DNA of 64,000 nt. Origin: CALABS01 sp050260775 (GTDB lineage: Bacteria > Pseudomonadota > Alphaproteobacteria > Rhodospirillales > Magnetospirillaceae). The notes below the pieces were generated by a model, which searched no databases, had not been told where the DNA came from, and worked only from the letters and a program-made list of their open reading frames with translations. The stretch spans positions 1 to 64,000 of the forward strand of contig JBLNCP010000029.1 of assembly GCA_050260775.1 (NCBI GenBank). The letters are read 5' to 3'. How positions within the stretch are numbered: the stretch's first letter is position 1; every line of letters begins with the position of its first letter. The translations under genes were made by a program, and so were the position numbers. Below, in pieces: positions 17,994 to 26,793 of this stretch.

Positions 17994-18572
17994 ATGGCAA
18001 GCAAGGCTCCGAGCACGCGCGACCGCATCATCCTGGCGGCGTCCAAGCTGTTCTACAGCGATGGCATCCGGGCCGTGAGCCTGGACGCGGTGGCTGAGAA
18101 GGCCGGGGTCACCAAGCGCACGCTCTACTATCACTTCGCCAGCAAGGACGATCTGGTCGCGGCCTATCTCGATGCCCGCGACCAGCCCAACCTCGCCCTG
18201 TTCCAGCGGTGGTTCGCGGAAACCGACGGTGAGCTGGCGGACAGGGTGAGGGGGATCTTCATCAACTTGGCACGGTCGGCGCGGGGGCCGAAATGGCGGG
18301 GATGCGGCTTCCTGCGCACCACGGCGGAGTTGGCCAACCTGCCTGGGCATCCGGCCATCAAGGTCGGGGCCGCCCACAAGAAGAGATTCGAGGACTGGCT
18401 GCGGACGACGTTCGAGCAGTCCGGGATTGCGGAGGCCGGGACGCTCGCCCGTCAGATCCTGCTGCTGCTCGACGGCTCGTTCGCCACCGTGCTGCTCAAC
18501 CGGGATCCGTCCTACATGGAGACCGCCGGCGAGGCCGCAGCCGCCCTGATCTCCCTCGCCGCCGCCAAATAA
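17994..18572 (+). CDS. TetR-family transcriptional regulator
   Basis: The 192-residue protein has an N-terminal helix-turn-helix (about 25-52, VSLDAVAEKAGVTKRTLYYH) and a C-terminal ligand-binding region with a conserved GCGFLRTTAELA segment typical of a subgroup linked to small hydrophobic ligands. It is divergent from the alpha/beta hydrolase gene and likely controls it and itself. No ligand can be inferred. Confidence 0.88.
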   Translation: MASKAPSTRDRIILAASKLFYSDGIRAVSLDAVAEKAGVTKRTLYYHFASKDDLVAAYLDARDQPNLALFQRWFAETDGELADRVRGIFINLARSARGPKWRGCGFLRTTAELANLPGHPAIKVGAAHKKRFEDWLRTTFEQSGIAEAGTLARQILLLLDGSFATVLLNRDPSYMETAGEAAAALISLAAAK

Positions 18573-18575
18573 GGC

Positions 18576-19373
18576 CTACTCGGCGGGCTGGACCGCCAGG
18601 GCGACGCCCTTCTCGCGCTTGCCCACCCGCAGCATCGACAGCAGCAGGCAGCCCACCGCCCACACCACGGTGACCACAAGCGACACCAAATACTGCGTCG
18701 AGCCGAACAGCTCGGCCGGCGCCCCGTAGAACGGGGCGCGGATGACGTTGAGCGCGTGGTGCACCGGATTGATCAGCATGATCCAGTGCATCCATCCGGG
18801 GACGCCCGAGACCGGGAACAGGGCGCCCGACAGCATCCACAACGGCATCAGGAACACCATCATGATGGCGTGGAAGCCGGAGCTGGAGCGCATGCCCCAG
18901 GCGAGCAGGAAGCCGAGCGCGGCGAAGCCGACGCCGGCCAGCACGAAGGCGGCCAGCAGGAGGGCGAGGCTGCCTGCGCTCAGATGCAGCCCCAGGAAGG
19001 GGGCGGCGATGGTGAAGATCAGCACCTGCACCATGGCGATGGCGGTGCCGCCCAGCACCTTGCCCAGCACGATGGCCAGCCGGCTCACCGGGGCCACCAG
19101 CACGCCCTGCAGGAAGCCGGCGTCGCGGTCCTCGATCACCGTGATGGATGAAAAGATCGAGGCGAACAGCATCATCATCAGCATGACGCCGGGATAAAAG
19201 TATTCGAGGTAGGTGACGTTGCCCATCCCCGGCGGCCGGAACGAGCCGGCGAAGCCGGCGCCCAGGAACAGCCAGAACAGGATCGGCTGCGCCACGGTGC
19301 CGATCACCCGGTGCGGCTGACGGATGAAGCGGACGAATTCGCGGACGGCGAGGGCCAGGGCAACGCGGATCAT
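18576..19373 (-). CDS. ABC-2 type transporter permease
   Basis: The 265-residue membrane protein has six hydrophobic helices and the ABC-2 signature region around FLMPLWMLSGALFPVSGVPGW. The family exports drugs, polysaccharides or lipids; similarity to NodJ-like permeases suggests a small-molecule exporter. Its start overlaps the stop of the ATPase gene by four bases (ATGA), so they form one transporter. It lies 3 bases from the end of the convergent TetR gene. Confidence 0.9.
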   Translation of the reverse strand: MIRVALALAVREFVRFIRQPHRVIGTVAQPILFWLFLGAGFAGSFRPPGMGNVTYLEYFYPGVMLMMMLFASIFSSITVIEDRDAGFLQGVLVAPVSRLAIVLGKVLGGTAIAMVQVLIFTIAAPFLGLHLSAGSLALLLAAFVLAGVGFAALGFLLAWGMRSSSGFHAIMMVFLMPLWMLSGALFPVSGVPGWMHWIMLINPVHHALNVIRAPFYGAPAELFGSTQYLVSLVVTVVWAVGCLLLSMLRVGKREKGVALAVQPAE

Positions 19374-20347
19374 CGGGTTCCGGTCCTTTGCAGCAGGGCG
19401 GTGTCGGCCGCGTGCTCGGGCACGGCGCGGCCGGTGACGTGGACGAACACGTCGTCGAGCCCGGGCTGCTTGATGGAAATGGACTGTATCTCGGGGCGGT
19501 AGCGGTCGAGGATCCGCTCCAGCAGGGGCAGGCCCTCGCCGTTCTCGGTCTCCTCCAGGCGGATCTCGTCGCCGTGCAGGCGCACCGCGAGGCCCATCTC
19601 ACCGCGCATGCGCTCGGCCAGGGTCTCGGCGTCGCCGACCGGCTGGATCACCACCATCTCGGTGCCGATCATCGCCTTGAGCGCCCGCGGGCTGTCATAG
19701 GCCAGCAAGCGGCCGTTCTGCATGATGGCGACCCGGTCCACGTCTTCGGCCTCGGCGAACACGTGGCTGGTCATCAGCACGGTCATCTTCTTTTCCGCCT
19801 GCAGGCGATGCAGCGCGGAGAGGAACGAGCGGCGCGAGCTGGGGTCGAGCCCGGTGGTGGGCTCGTCCAGCAGCAGCACGCGCGGGCGCGTCATCATCAC
19901 CTTGGCCAGCTCCACCTGGCGGGCCAGGCCGCCCGACAGGGTGTCGACCTTCTGGTCGAGGCGGTCGCCGAGGTCGGTCCAGGCCAGGGCCTCGTCGCGG
20001 CGGGCGCGGAAATCGGTCAGCCCGTAGAGGTCGCCGTGGATCTTGAGGTTCTCGGCCACCGTCAGGTGCTTGTCGACCGCCGGGCTCTGGAACACCACGC
20101 CCAGCACCTCGCGGACCTTGGCGGGCTGGGTGAACAGGTCGTAACCGGCGATGCGGACGCGGCCGGCCGACGGCAGCGCCAAGCCGCACAGGATGCGGAA
20201 CAGGGTCGACTTGCCCGAGCCGTTGGGGCCGGACAGGATGGCGAACTCGCCCTCGGCCACCGACAGCGACAGGTCGGAAATGGCGGTCCTGGGCCCGAGC
20301 TTGCGGGTCCCCGGATAGACGTGGGTCAGGTTCTCGATGACGATCAT
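19370..20347 (-). CDS. ABC transporter ATP-binding protein
   Basis: The 325-residue ATPase has Walker A SGPNGSGKST (about 40-48), signature LSGGLARQ near 140 and Walker B VLLLDEPTTGLD, then a C-terminal extension of about 100 residues usual in ABC-2 exporter ATPases of the NodI/DrrA type. The start MIVIENLTHVYPG is taken rather than an in-frame start 12 codons upstream because it matches the family N-terminus. It pairs with the overlapping permease. Confidence 0.92.
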   Translation of the reverse strand: MIVIENLTHVYPGTRKLGPRTAISDLSLSVAEGEFAILSGPNGSGKSTLFRILCGLALPSAGRVRIAGYDLFTQPAKVREVLGVVFQSPAVDKHLTVAENLKIHGDLYGLTDFRARRDEALAWTDLGDRLDQKVDTLSGGLARQVELAKVMMTRPRVLLLDEPTTGLDPSSRRSFLSALHRLQAEKKMTVLMTSHVFAEAEDVDRVAIMQNGRLLAYDSPRALKAMIGTEMVVIQPVGDAETLAERMRGEMGLAVRLHGDEIRLEETENGEGLPLLERILDRYRPEIQSISIKQPGLDDVFVHVTGRAVPEHAADTALLQRTGTR

Positions 20348-20406
20348 GCTGGCTCCGCGGGCAAGGCGGCGGGATCCTTCCACAACCGGGCGGGAACCGT
20401 AAAGGA

Positions 20407-21864
20407 CTAAGCGTCCGCGGGCACCTTAAGTTTTGGCAACGTGCCCGGCTGCGTCCGCGGGGAACACGACGCCCGGCCGCCGGCCCGCACCTGGCGCACG
20501 AAGGCGGCGAAGCGCGCGGCCCAGGGGTTGGGACCGACGCTGCGCATGTGGGCATAGGTGGCAAGGGCGTTGCCGACGATCAAGCCATCCTTCCTGGCGC
20601 CGATGCCGGCGCCGCGGATGACGTCGTAGGCAAAGGGGAAGTCTCCTTCCAGGCCCTCCAGGCGCGAATGGTGGAATTCGTGGGCCGGCAGCACGGCGGG
20701 GCCGTCCTCGACGCGCGGCCAGGGGAAGTCGGCGGTTTCGCGCAGGCGCACGTAGCCGCGCCCCTGCGGGCGGGGGTGCATCACCGCCTCGCCGGGGATG
20801 ACGCCGACCATCTCGCGCCGCTCGCCCTGCCAGCGGATGGCGCGCGACAGGTACATCAGCCCGCCGCACTCGGCATAGATGGGCAGGCCGGCGGCCGCCT
20901 TGGCGCGGATGTCGGCGCGCAGGGCGGCGTTGGCCTCCAGCGCCGCCGCATGGGTCTCGGGGAAGCCGCCGCCGACGAACAGCCCATCCACGTCCGGAAG
21001 GCTGGCGTCGCGCATGGTGTCGATGAACACCAGCTCGGCGCCCGCCGCCCGCAGCGCGTCGAAATCGTCGGGATAGTAGAAGCCGAAGGCGCCGTCGCGG
21101 GCCACCGCGATGCGCAGATCGGGCGTCGGCAAGGCCGCCGGCGGCGAGGGGAACACCTCGGTGGCCGGGGTGTCGGCGGCGAGCGCCAGCAGGGCGTCGA
21201 GGTCGACCTGGGCCGCCACGCAGTCGCGCAGCGAGGCGATGGCCGCCGCCGCTTCGGCGGCTTCGTTGGCGGGGACCAGGCCGAGATGGCGCTCCATGAT
21301 CTCCATCTCGGGGGCCCGCTGGACCGCCCCCAGCACCGGCAGGCCGGTATAGTGGGCGACTACCTCGCGCAACTTCTTCTCGTGCCGGGGGCCGCTGACC
21401 TTGTTGAGGATGACGCCGGCGATGCGCACGCCGGGGTCGAAGGCCTTGTAGCCCAACAGCAGCGGGGCGATGCCCCGGGTCATGCCGGACGTGTCGACCA
21501 CCAGCACCACCGGGGCGTCCAGCCATTCGGCCAGCTTGGCGGAGGAGCCGTGGCCCTCGAGGTCGACGCCGTCGTAGAGCCCCTTGTTGCCCTCGATCAG
21601 GCTGATGTTTGCCCCGCGCGACACCCGCTCGAAGGTCTCGCGGATCAGGCGCGGCGGCATGGTGTGGAAGTCGAGGTTGCGGCATTCGCGCCCGGTGGCG
21701 GCCGACAGCCACAGCGGGTCGATGTAGTCGGGGCCCTTCTTGAACGGCTGCACCGCCAGGCCGCGTGCCGCCAGCGCCGCCGCCAGGCCGACGGTGACCG
21801 TGGTCTTGCCGGACGATTTGTGGGCGGCCGAGATGAACAGGCGGGGGGCGGCGCGGCTGGTCAC
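20407..21864 (-). CDS. CobB/CbiA-family glutamine-dependent amidase; possible DsrN
   Basis: The 485-residue protein has an N-terminal ATP-binding domain (SAAHKSSGKTTV) and a C-terminal class-I glutamine amidotransferase domain with nucleophile cysteine in YAECGGLMYLSRAI (about residue 331) and a late His in PAHEFHHSRLEG. CobB amidates the a and c carboxylates of hydrogenobyrinate; DsrN, a close relative in dsr clusters, is held responsible for siroheme amide. Here it sits alone with a TrpD-like gene, 6.6 kb from dsrP and away from other corrin-ring genes, so either role is possible. It starts at GTG, overlapping the upstream stop by four bases. Confidence 0.85.
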   Translation of the reverse strand: MTSRAAPRLFISAAHKSSGKTTVTVGLAAALAARGLAVQPFKKGPDYIDPLWLSAATGRECRNLDFHTMPPRLIRETFERVSRGANISLIEGNKGLYDGVDLEGHGSSAKLAEWLDAPVVLVVDTSGMTRGIAPLLLGYKAFDPGVRIAGVILNKVSGPRHEKKLREVVAHYTGLPVLGAVQRAPEMEIMERHLGLVPANEAAEAAAAIASLRDCVAAQVDLDALLALAADTPATEVFPSPPAALPTPDLRIAVARDGAFGFYYPDDFDALRAAGAELVFIDTMRDASLPDVDGLFVGGGFPETHAAALEANAALRADIRAKAAAGLPIYAECGGLMYLSRAIRWQGERREMVGVIPGEAVMHPRPQGRGYVRLRETADFPWPRVEDGPAVLPAHEFHHSRLEGLEGDFPFAYDVIRGAGIGARKDGLIVGNALATYAHMRSVGPNPWAARFAAFVRQVRAGGRASCSPRTQPGTLPKLKVPADA

Positions 21865-22886
21865 TTGGCGGCGGCCCCGGGAATCGCGGTGCGGATGCGG
21901 TCGCGCCACATGGCCTGGGCCTGGCCCTCGGCCTCGGCCACGCTGGCGGCGCGGCCGGAATAGCGCAGCACGATCGCCATGGTGCCGGCGATGATGGCGG
22001 CGGCGACCTCGTCGGCATCCTCGCCGGTCCACAGCCGCTTCAGCCGCGACAGGTCGAGGGTCTCCTCCTTCTCGCGCACGCCCGACACCAGCGCCGGCCA
22101 GTCCTCGCGGCCAGGCTCGCCGCCGGCCAGGTACCAGACCTCGCACGGCTTCTCGGGCCGCCGTTCGACCTCGCCGCCGTCGCCCTTGAAGGCGGCCATG
22201 GCGGTCTCGCCCAGCAGGCGGGCCGAGTCCTGGTGGACCGGCAGGTAGGGCGGATGGGTCACGGCGTTGACCGAGAAGGCGGCATCGAACGGGTTCATCA
22301 TGCGCGCCACCGTGTGGATGGGCGAGCGCAGGCCCAGCAGCGGCTTCAGCTCCATGATGGCATGCAGGCGCGGCGACAGGTGTTCCAGGGTCATGTAGGC
22401 GAAGTTGGACTCGGCCAGCTGGCGCCCCGCCTCCCCGATGCTCGTCGCTACCGGCACCCCGAGCGCCGCCAGGGCGTCCGAGGTGTAGGCGCGGCCGGCG
22501 GTGTGGCCCTCGGCGCCGTGCATGAAGACGCGGATGCCGTGGCTGGCCAGCGCCAGCGCCGCCAGCACGTAATAGGGCAACTGGCGCGACTTGCCGGCAT
22601 AGGACGCCCAGTCCACGTCGACGGCGGGCGCCGAGGCCGGCTGGGCCACGGTGTCCTTGATGGCGCGCGCCAGGCCGGCGACCTCGTCGGGCGTCTCGGT
22701 CTTCACGCGCAGCAGGCACAGGAAGGCACCCAGCTGCACCGGCTCGACCTCGCCCGCCATCACCATGGCCATGGCGGCGCGGGCCTCGTCGAAGCTCAGG
22801 GGCCGCGACAGGTTGGGGCCCTTGCCGAGGACGCGGACGTACTGTGCAAACGGGTGTTCCTGGGCAAACGGATGTTCCTGGGTCAC
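21861..22886 (-). CDS. TrpD-like glycosyl/phosphoribosyltransferase family 3 protein
   Basis: The 341-residue protein matches the anthranilate-phosphoribosyltransferase fold: an N-terminal helical domain (SFDEARAAMAMVMAGEVEP) and a central HGAEGHTAGRAYTSDALAALG in place of the phosphoribosyl-binding region of TrpD. It is closer to the TrpD2/YbiB-like side branch than to true TrpD, since no trp gene is nearby. It begins with GTG behind AAGGAAGGCG and is coupled by GTGA overlap to the CobB/DsrN-like gene. An 18-base tandem duplication near the start gives the repeat QEHPFA-QEHPFA. Confidence 0.75.
   Translation of the reverse strand: MTQEHPFAQEHPFAQYVRVLGKGPNLSRPLSFDEARAAMAMVMAGEVEPVQLGAFLCLLRVKTETPDEVAGLARAIKDTVAQPASAPAVDVDWASYAGKSRQLPYYVLAALALASHGIRVFMHGAEGHTAGRAYTSDALAALGVPVATSIGEAGRQLAESNFAYMTLEHLSPRLHAIMELKPLLGLRSPIHTVARMMNPFDAAFSVNAVTHPPYLPVHQDSARLLGETAMAAFKGDGGEVERRPEKPCEVWYLAGGEPGREDWPALVSGVREKEETLDLSRLKRLWTGEDADEVAAAIIAGTMAIVLRYSGRAASVAEAEGQAQAMWRDRIRTAIPGAAAK
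22843..22878 (-). repeat. 18-base tandem duplication inside the TrpD-like gene
   Basis: Two adjacent 18-base units differ at two positions and encode the doubled residues QEHPFA at the N-terminus. The second copy preserves frame; it may be a recent slippage event. Confidence 0.85.
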
Positions 22887-23024
22887 CGGGGTCGCCTTCC
22901 TTGGAAACGGTCTAGCGGCCCATGATAATCTAATATAGAGGCGGGATGGGAAGAGGAAACCACGGGAGCGCGAGCATCCCGCCGGGCTTCCCCGGTGGGA
23001 CGGCCGCGCCCCCGGGATCCGCCC

Positions 23025-23231
23025 TCACTCCACCTTGCCGACGCCCTTCAGCACGTCCGCCATGCTGTGGTACTCGGTGTCGGGAAGCTGGCGGATGATG
23101 TCGAGGATGTCGCTGTCCGCCTCGTTCTGCTGGGCCCGCTGGACCAGCGCGTCCTTGCGCGCCGGGAAATCCACGCCCTTCAGGTGGTGCAGGATGTTCG
23201 ACGGCGAGTGTCCGCCCATTCCGATCGCCAT
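23025..23231 (-). CDS. DUF2795-like small protein
   Basis: The 68-residue protein has the DUF2795-like pattern of a short helical domain: NILHHLKGVDFPARKDALVQRA followed by a second half ILDIIRQLPDTEYHSMADVLKG. Function is not established for the family. AAAGGAGGCAGCC is a near-perfect ribosome-binding site for the ATG at 23231, which suggests strong translation. It is divergent from the CBS-domain gene. Confidence 0.8.
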   Translation of the reverse strand: MAIGMGGHSPSNILHHLKGVDFPARKDALVQRAQQNEADSDILDIIRQLPDTEYHSMADVLKGVGKVE

Positions 23232-23375
23232 GGCTGCCTCCTTTCGTGGCTCTTGCTGATTGAACGGGGCTGGAGGCTTCAGGTTCCGCCAACCGGCACG
23301 CCTTGCGCCCAAGGGGCGGCAACGTCATAGATAGGAGGAGCAGCGGCGTGCCCGATGCGCCGTCCGGAGGTTCCC

Positions 23376-23825
23376 ATGACCTGCACTTCCTTGATGACCG
23401 CCCCGGCCGATCACCTGGACAGCCGCGACACTGTCGCCCAGGCGGTGGACAAGATGCTGAGGACCGGCCAGACCGTCCTTGCGGTCACCGAGGCCGACGG
23501 GCGGCTCAAGGGAACGTTCGGGCTCAAGCAGGCCGTCCGCCTGATCCTGCCCGTCGCGGCGCGCCTCGACGTCGACCTCGGCGATCTCGCCTATTTCGGC
23601 GAGGGCCTGGCCGACCTCACCCGCCGCTACGGCGAGGCGGCCCAGGCCACCGTGGGCGAGCACACCGCCGAGTGCGACACCGTCCACGAGACCGCCGCCG
23701 CCATGGAGGCCCTGCTGCTGCTCAGCCGCGGCGACGGGCTTCTGCCGGTGGTGGATGACCGGCGCCGCCTGGTCGGGGTCATCACCGCGGCGCATGCGCT
23801 GTCGGTGATCTCGGGGGCCTGCTGA
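23376..23825 (+). CDS. Tandem CBS-domain protein
   Basis: The 149-residue protein is a pair of CBS motifs (about 10-65 and 85-147), a module that binds adenine nucleotides and regulates partner proteins. The second motif ends in LLPVVDDRRRLVGVITAAHAL. The start MTCTSLMTAP is chosen because CCGGAGG lies five bases before it; an ATG seven codons upstream lacks such a site. It ends one base before the permease gene, so it probably regulates, or is co-expressed with, that transporter. Confidence 0.82.
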   Translation: MTCTSLMTAPADHLDSRDTVAQAVDKMLRTGQTVLAVTEADGRLKGTFGLKQAVRLILPVAARLDVDLGDLAYFGEGLADLTRRYGEAAQATVGEHTAECDTVHETAAAMEALLLLSRGDGLLPVVDDRRRLVGVITAAHALSVISGAC

Positions 23826-23826
23826 G

Positions 23827-25173
23827 ATGCACGGCGAGGCCGGGGCCTGGGCGCCCCACGTCATCTTCGGATGGAGCCCCATGTGGACGGCCACCCTGCT
23901 GCTGGTCGCCACCTACGCCGTGATCATGAGCGAGAAGGTCAACCGCGCCATCATCGCCCTGATCGGCGCCGGTCTGATGATCTTCGTCGGCGTGCTCAAC
24001 CAGGACACCGCCATCCGCGGCATCGACTTCAACACCATCGCGCTGCTGACCGGCATGATGCTGATCGTCGGCATCACCCGCAAATGCGGGGTGTTCCAGT
24101 ACGTCGCCATCTGGTCGGCCAAGAAGGTCAACGCCAACCCGGCCGGCATCCTGTTCATGCTGCAGGTCGTCACCGCGTTGTTCTCGGCGCTGCTCGACAA
24201 CGTGACCACCGTGCTGCTGGTGGTTCCGGTCACCCTGGTCATCACCGAGGAGCTCAAGCTCAAGCCGTGGCCGTTCCTGGTGGCGATGATCTTCGCCTCC
24301 AACATCGGCGGCACCTCGACCCTGATCGGCGACCCGCCCAACATCCTGATCGGGTCGGCCACCGGCCTGACCTTCAACGATTTCATCCTCAATACCGCCC
24401 CGGTCGTCCTGGTGGTCCAGTTGGCGACCTCGGCGCTGATCCATGTGATCTACGCGGCCGGCCTGAGGGCGGCACCCGAGGACCGCGCCCGCGTCATGGG
24501 CTTCAACGAGCGCGAAGCCATCACCGATCCCCGCCTCCTTAAGCAGTCGATGGCGGTGATGGGGGCGGTGATCCTGGCCTTCATCCTGGCGCACACCCTG
24601 CACCTCGAGCCCGGCACCATCGCCATGTTCGGGGCCGCCGCGCTGCTGTTCCTGCACACGCTGGGCAAGGATGCCGAGCAGCAGAGCCACGAGGTTCACC
24701 ACACCTTCGCCGAGGTCGAGTGGATCACCATCTTCTTCTTCGTCGGCCTGTTCATCGTGGTCGCGGGGGTGGAGCAGGCCGGCCTGCTGAAGATGCTGGC
24801 CGAGCGGCTGGTCGCCGTCACCGGCGGCGACATGAAGGTCACGGCGCTGGCCATCCTGTGGGCATCGGCCATCCTCTCGGCGGTGGTCGACAACATCCCG
24901 TTCGTCGCCACCATGATCCCGCTGGTCAAGGCCATGGGGCCGACGTTCGGCGGTCCCGAGAGCTTGAAGCCGCTGTGGTGGGCGTTGAGCCTGGGCGCCT
25001 GCCTCGGCGGCAACGGCACCCTGGTCGGCGCCTCGGCCAACCTCACCGTGGCCGGCCTCGCCGAGCGCGCCGGCCATCCGGTGCGCTTCGTGCCCTACCT
25101 CAGGGTGGCGTTCGGCCTGATGCTGGTCAGCATCGTCATTTCCACCATCTACCTGTGGGTCCGCTACCTGTAA
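23827..25173 (+). CDS. ArsB/NhaD-type (SLC13-like) ion permease
   Basis: The 448-residue protein has about 11 hydrophobic helices and the paired ion-transporter motifs SALLDNVTTVLLVVPVTLV and NIGGTSTLIGDPPNILIGSA in the first half, echoed by SAVVDNIPFVATMIPL and GGNGTLVGASAN in the second. This inverted-repeat layout is that of the ArsB/NhaD and P-protein family, which moves Na+, arsenite or anions such as sulfate. Substrate is not inferable. It follows the CBS gene by one base and forms an operon with it. Confidence 0.88.
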   Translation: MHGEAGAWAPHVIFGWSPMWTATLLLVATYAVIMSEKVNRAIIALIGAGLMIFVGVLNQDTAIRGIDFNTIALLTGMMLIVGITRKCGVFQYVAIWSAKKVNANPAGILFMLQVVTALFSALLDNVTTVLLVVPVTLVITEELKLKPWPFLVAMIFASNIGGTSTLIGDPPNILIGSATGLTFNDFILNTAPVVLVVQLATSALIHVIYAAGLRAAPEDRARVMGFNEREAITDPRLLKQSMAVMGAVILAFILAHTLHLEPGTIAMFGAAALLFLHTLGKDAEQQSHEVHHTFAEVEWITIFFFVGLFIVVAGVEQAGLLKMLAERLVAVTGGDMKVTALAILWASAILSAVVDNIPFVATMIPLVKAMGPTFGGPESLKPLWWALSLGACLGGNGTLVGASANLTVAGLAERAGHPVRFVPYLRVAFGLMLVSIVISTIYLWVRYL

Positions 25174-25242
25174 TTCGGGCGAGGCGCCTTGCGGGGGCGC
25201 GGGCGGCTGAATACCTGGGGCCGAAAGGCAAGGAGGCCCGCC

Positions 25243-25653
25243 ATGCAAGCCCAACCGTTCCTGGTCTTCGATGGTGTCTGCGAAGAGGCGCTCGGGTTCT
25301 ACCGCCGGGCCCTGGGCGCCGAACTCGGCATGCTCCAGCGCTACAAGGACAGCCCGGATCCCTCCATGGTCCCCGCCGGCAACGACGACAAGATCATGTA
25401 TGCCGAGTTGCGCGTCGGCGACACCCTGGTGCTGGCCTCGGACGGCCGCTGCCAGGGCCACCCCAGCTTCCACGGCTTCGCCCTGTCGCTCACGGTGAAG
25501 GACGAGGCGGAGGCCGACCGCGTGTTCGCCGCCCTGGCGGAAGGCGGCGAGGTGCGGATGCCGCTCGCCCAGACCTTCTTCTCGGCCCGCTTCGGCATGG
25601 TCGCCGACCGCTTCGGGGTGGTGTGGATGGTGTTCGTGGCGCCGAAGGAGTGA
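25243..25653 (+). CDS. PhnB-like VOC (glyoxalase-fold) protein
   Basis: The 136-residue protein has the PhnB/3-demethylubiquinone-like VOC fold: FLVFDGVCEEALGFYRRALGAE at the start, MYAELRVGDTLVLASDG in the middle and RFGVVWMVFV at the end. Members of this family are single-domain proteins of unclear catalytic role. AAGGAGGCCCGCC precedes the ATG at 25243, which is preferred to an upstream in-frame start 18 codons earlier. A terminator follows. Confidence 0.85.
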   Translation: MQAQPFLVFDGVCEEALGFYRRALGAELGMLQRYKDSPDPSMVPAGNDDKIMYAELRVGDTLVLASDGRCQGHPSFHGFALSLTVKDEAEADRVFAALAEGGEVRMPLAQTFFSARFGMVADRFGVVWMVFVAPKE

Positions 25654-25669
25654 GTTTTCCGAAATGCAA

Positions 25670-25700
25670 AAGGCCCCCGGAAAGCGGGGGCCTTCTTTGT
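25670..25700 (+). terminator. Intrinsic terminator after the VOC gene
   Basis: Ten-base arms AAGGCCCCCG / CGGGGGCCTT with a five-base loop are followed by CTTTGT. It ends exactly where the convergent hydrolase gene stops, so it may serve both strands. Confidence 0.85.
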
Positions 25701-26539
25701 CAGATTCGTTCCAGAAACGCCGTCATTGCCGCCAGCACGGGCATCTGCCCATGCGTCTCGAGATGCAGGAGATGACCAACGGCTTCGATCGGAACCGGTT
25801 TTACATTGCTGAAATTCTTCTTCTTCAGCCAGGCGATCTCATCATCCGTCATGACGGCCCCCAACTTGGGATCACCACGAAGGTACAAGACAGGGCAATC
25901 AATATTCTCCAATATAGACCTGCAATCGTACCCGCTCGCAAAATCGTCAAAGTCGTTAAGCAGGTTATCAAAGAATGTTGGATCGATCCGACTCAAGCAG
26001 CCTGCGAAAAAAAGAATCCAGCTGCTTGTCACTCCCGGAGCATTGCCGTAAGCACCCGCTATCTGCAAGGCGAGCTCCTGTTCGGACTGTGATGATCGGA
26101 TCATCTTCAGCCACAAATCATAATCAGTGCGGCTGGCTTCGATGATCCTCCGGTAATTTCCCAAGTCGATCGGCGCATCCTCGACGATGACGGCCTTCGT
26201 CTTGTCAGGAAGGGATTGGGCGACCATCAGGGCGATGACGCCACCAATCGAATGGCCCACAAGAACCGCGGGCCTTTGCAGGCTCCGTACGAATTCCGCG
26301 TTGTCTTGAGCGAAGTCCCGCAGGCGGTAGTCTCCGGGAGACCACCCTGATCCGCCGTTTCCCCTTAAGTCCAGCGCCTGGACGTGCCAGCGGCGCCCCA
26401 GGCTTGGAATCAGGGACAGGAATTCCTGCCAACGCCAGGCTCCGCCGTGCAACATGACCAGAGGCTCGGCATCGGGAGAGCCGTAATCCAGATAGTTCAA
26501 GGTCACGGCACTGGCGTCGAAGGTCCGCTCTGTCGGCAT
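25700..26539 (-). CDS. Alpha/beta hydrolase with atypical base composition
   Basis: The 279-residue protein has an oxyanion HGGAWRW motif near 31, nucleophile GHSIGG (Ser97) and a C-terminal His in EAVGHLLH. Substrate unknown; the block FDDFASGYDCRSILENIDCPVLYLRGDPKLG is usual for esterase-like members. Its third positions use A and T more than the surrounding genes, which suggests it is a relatively recent acquisition. It is divergent from the RTX gene with 254 bases between. Confidence 0.85.
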   Translation of the reverse strand: MPTERTFDASAVTLNYLDYGSPDAEPLVMLHGGAWRWQEFLSLIPSLGRRWHVQALDLRGNGGSGWSPGDYRLRDFAQDNAEFVRSLQRPAVLVGHSIGGVIALMVAQSLPDKTKAVIVEDAPIDLGNYRRIIEASRTDYDLWLKMIRSSQSEQELALQIAGAYGNAPGVTSSWILFFAGCLSRIDPTFFDNLLNDFDDFASGYDCRSILENIDCPVLYLRGDPKLGAVMTDDEIAWLKKKNFSNVKPVPIEAVGHLLHLETHGQMPVLAAMTAFLERI

Positions 26540-26793
26540 GCGCCACCCCGTCCCATCTGAACGCGATCCTCTGATGCCAACAGATCAGTGCGCTCGGCGT
26601 CCCACCGCCTTACCCGTTTGCGGGGCGAGGCTGTTGGCGCGACCCAAATCGGCGATGTGGCAGACGGGGGTGCCTGAGCGCCAAACCGATGCAAACTTGC
26701 GATCTGCCAGGGCCTTAACTAGCATCGTTCGGGCAAGTTTCCGCATACGGGCGCAGATCCACCCGTTCGGGGGGCGGGCAGAAGGAGCGTGCG
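26540..26793. promoter_or_regulatory. Gene-free stretch between the hydrolase and RTX genes
   Basis: A 254-base divergent intergenic region. An AAGGAG ribosome-binding site lies just before the RTX start. I see no clear promoter pair, palindrome or RNA gene in it. Confidence 0.4.

Noticed and set aside
20407..22719. One 770-codon frame spanning amidase and part of the upstream gene
   Set aside because: The N-terminal part is an off-frame read of the TrpD-like gene; the amidase proper starts at GTG 21864.
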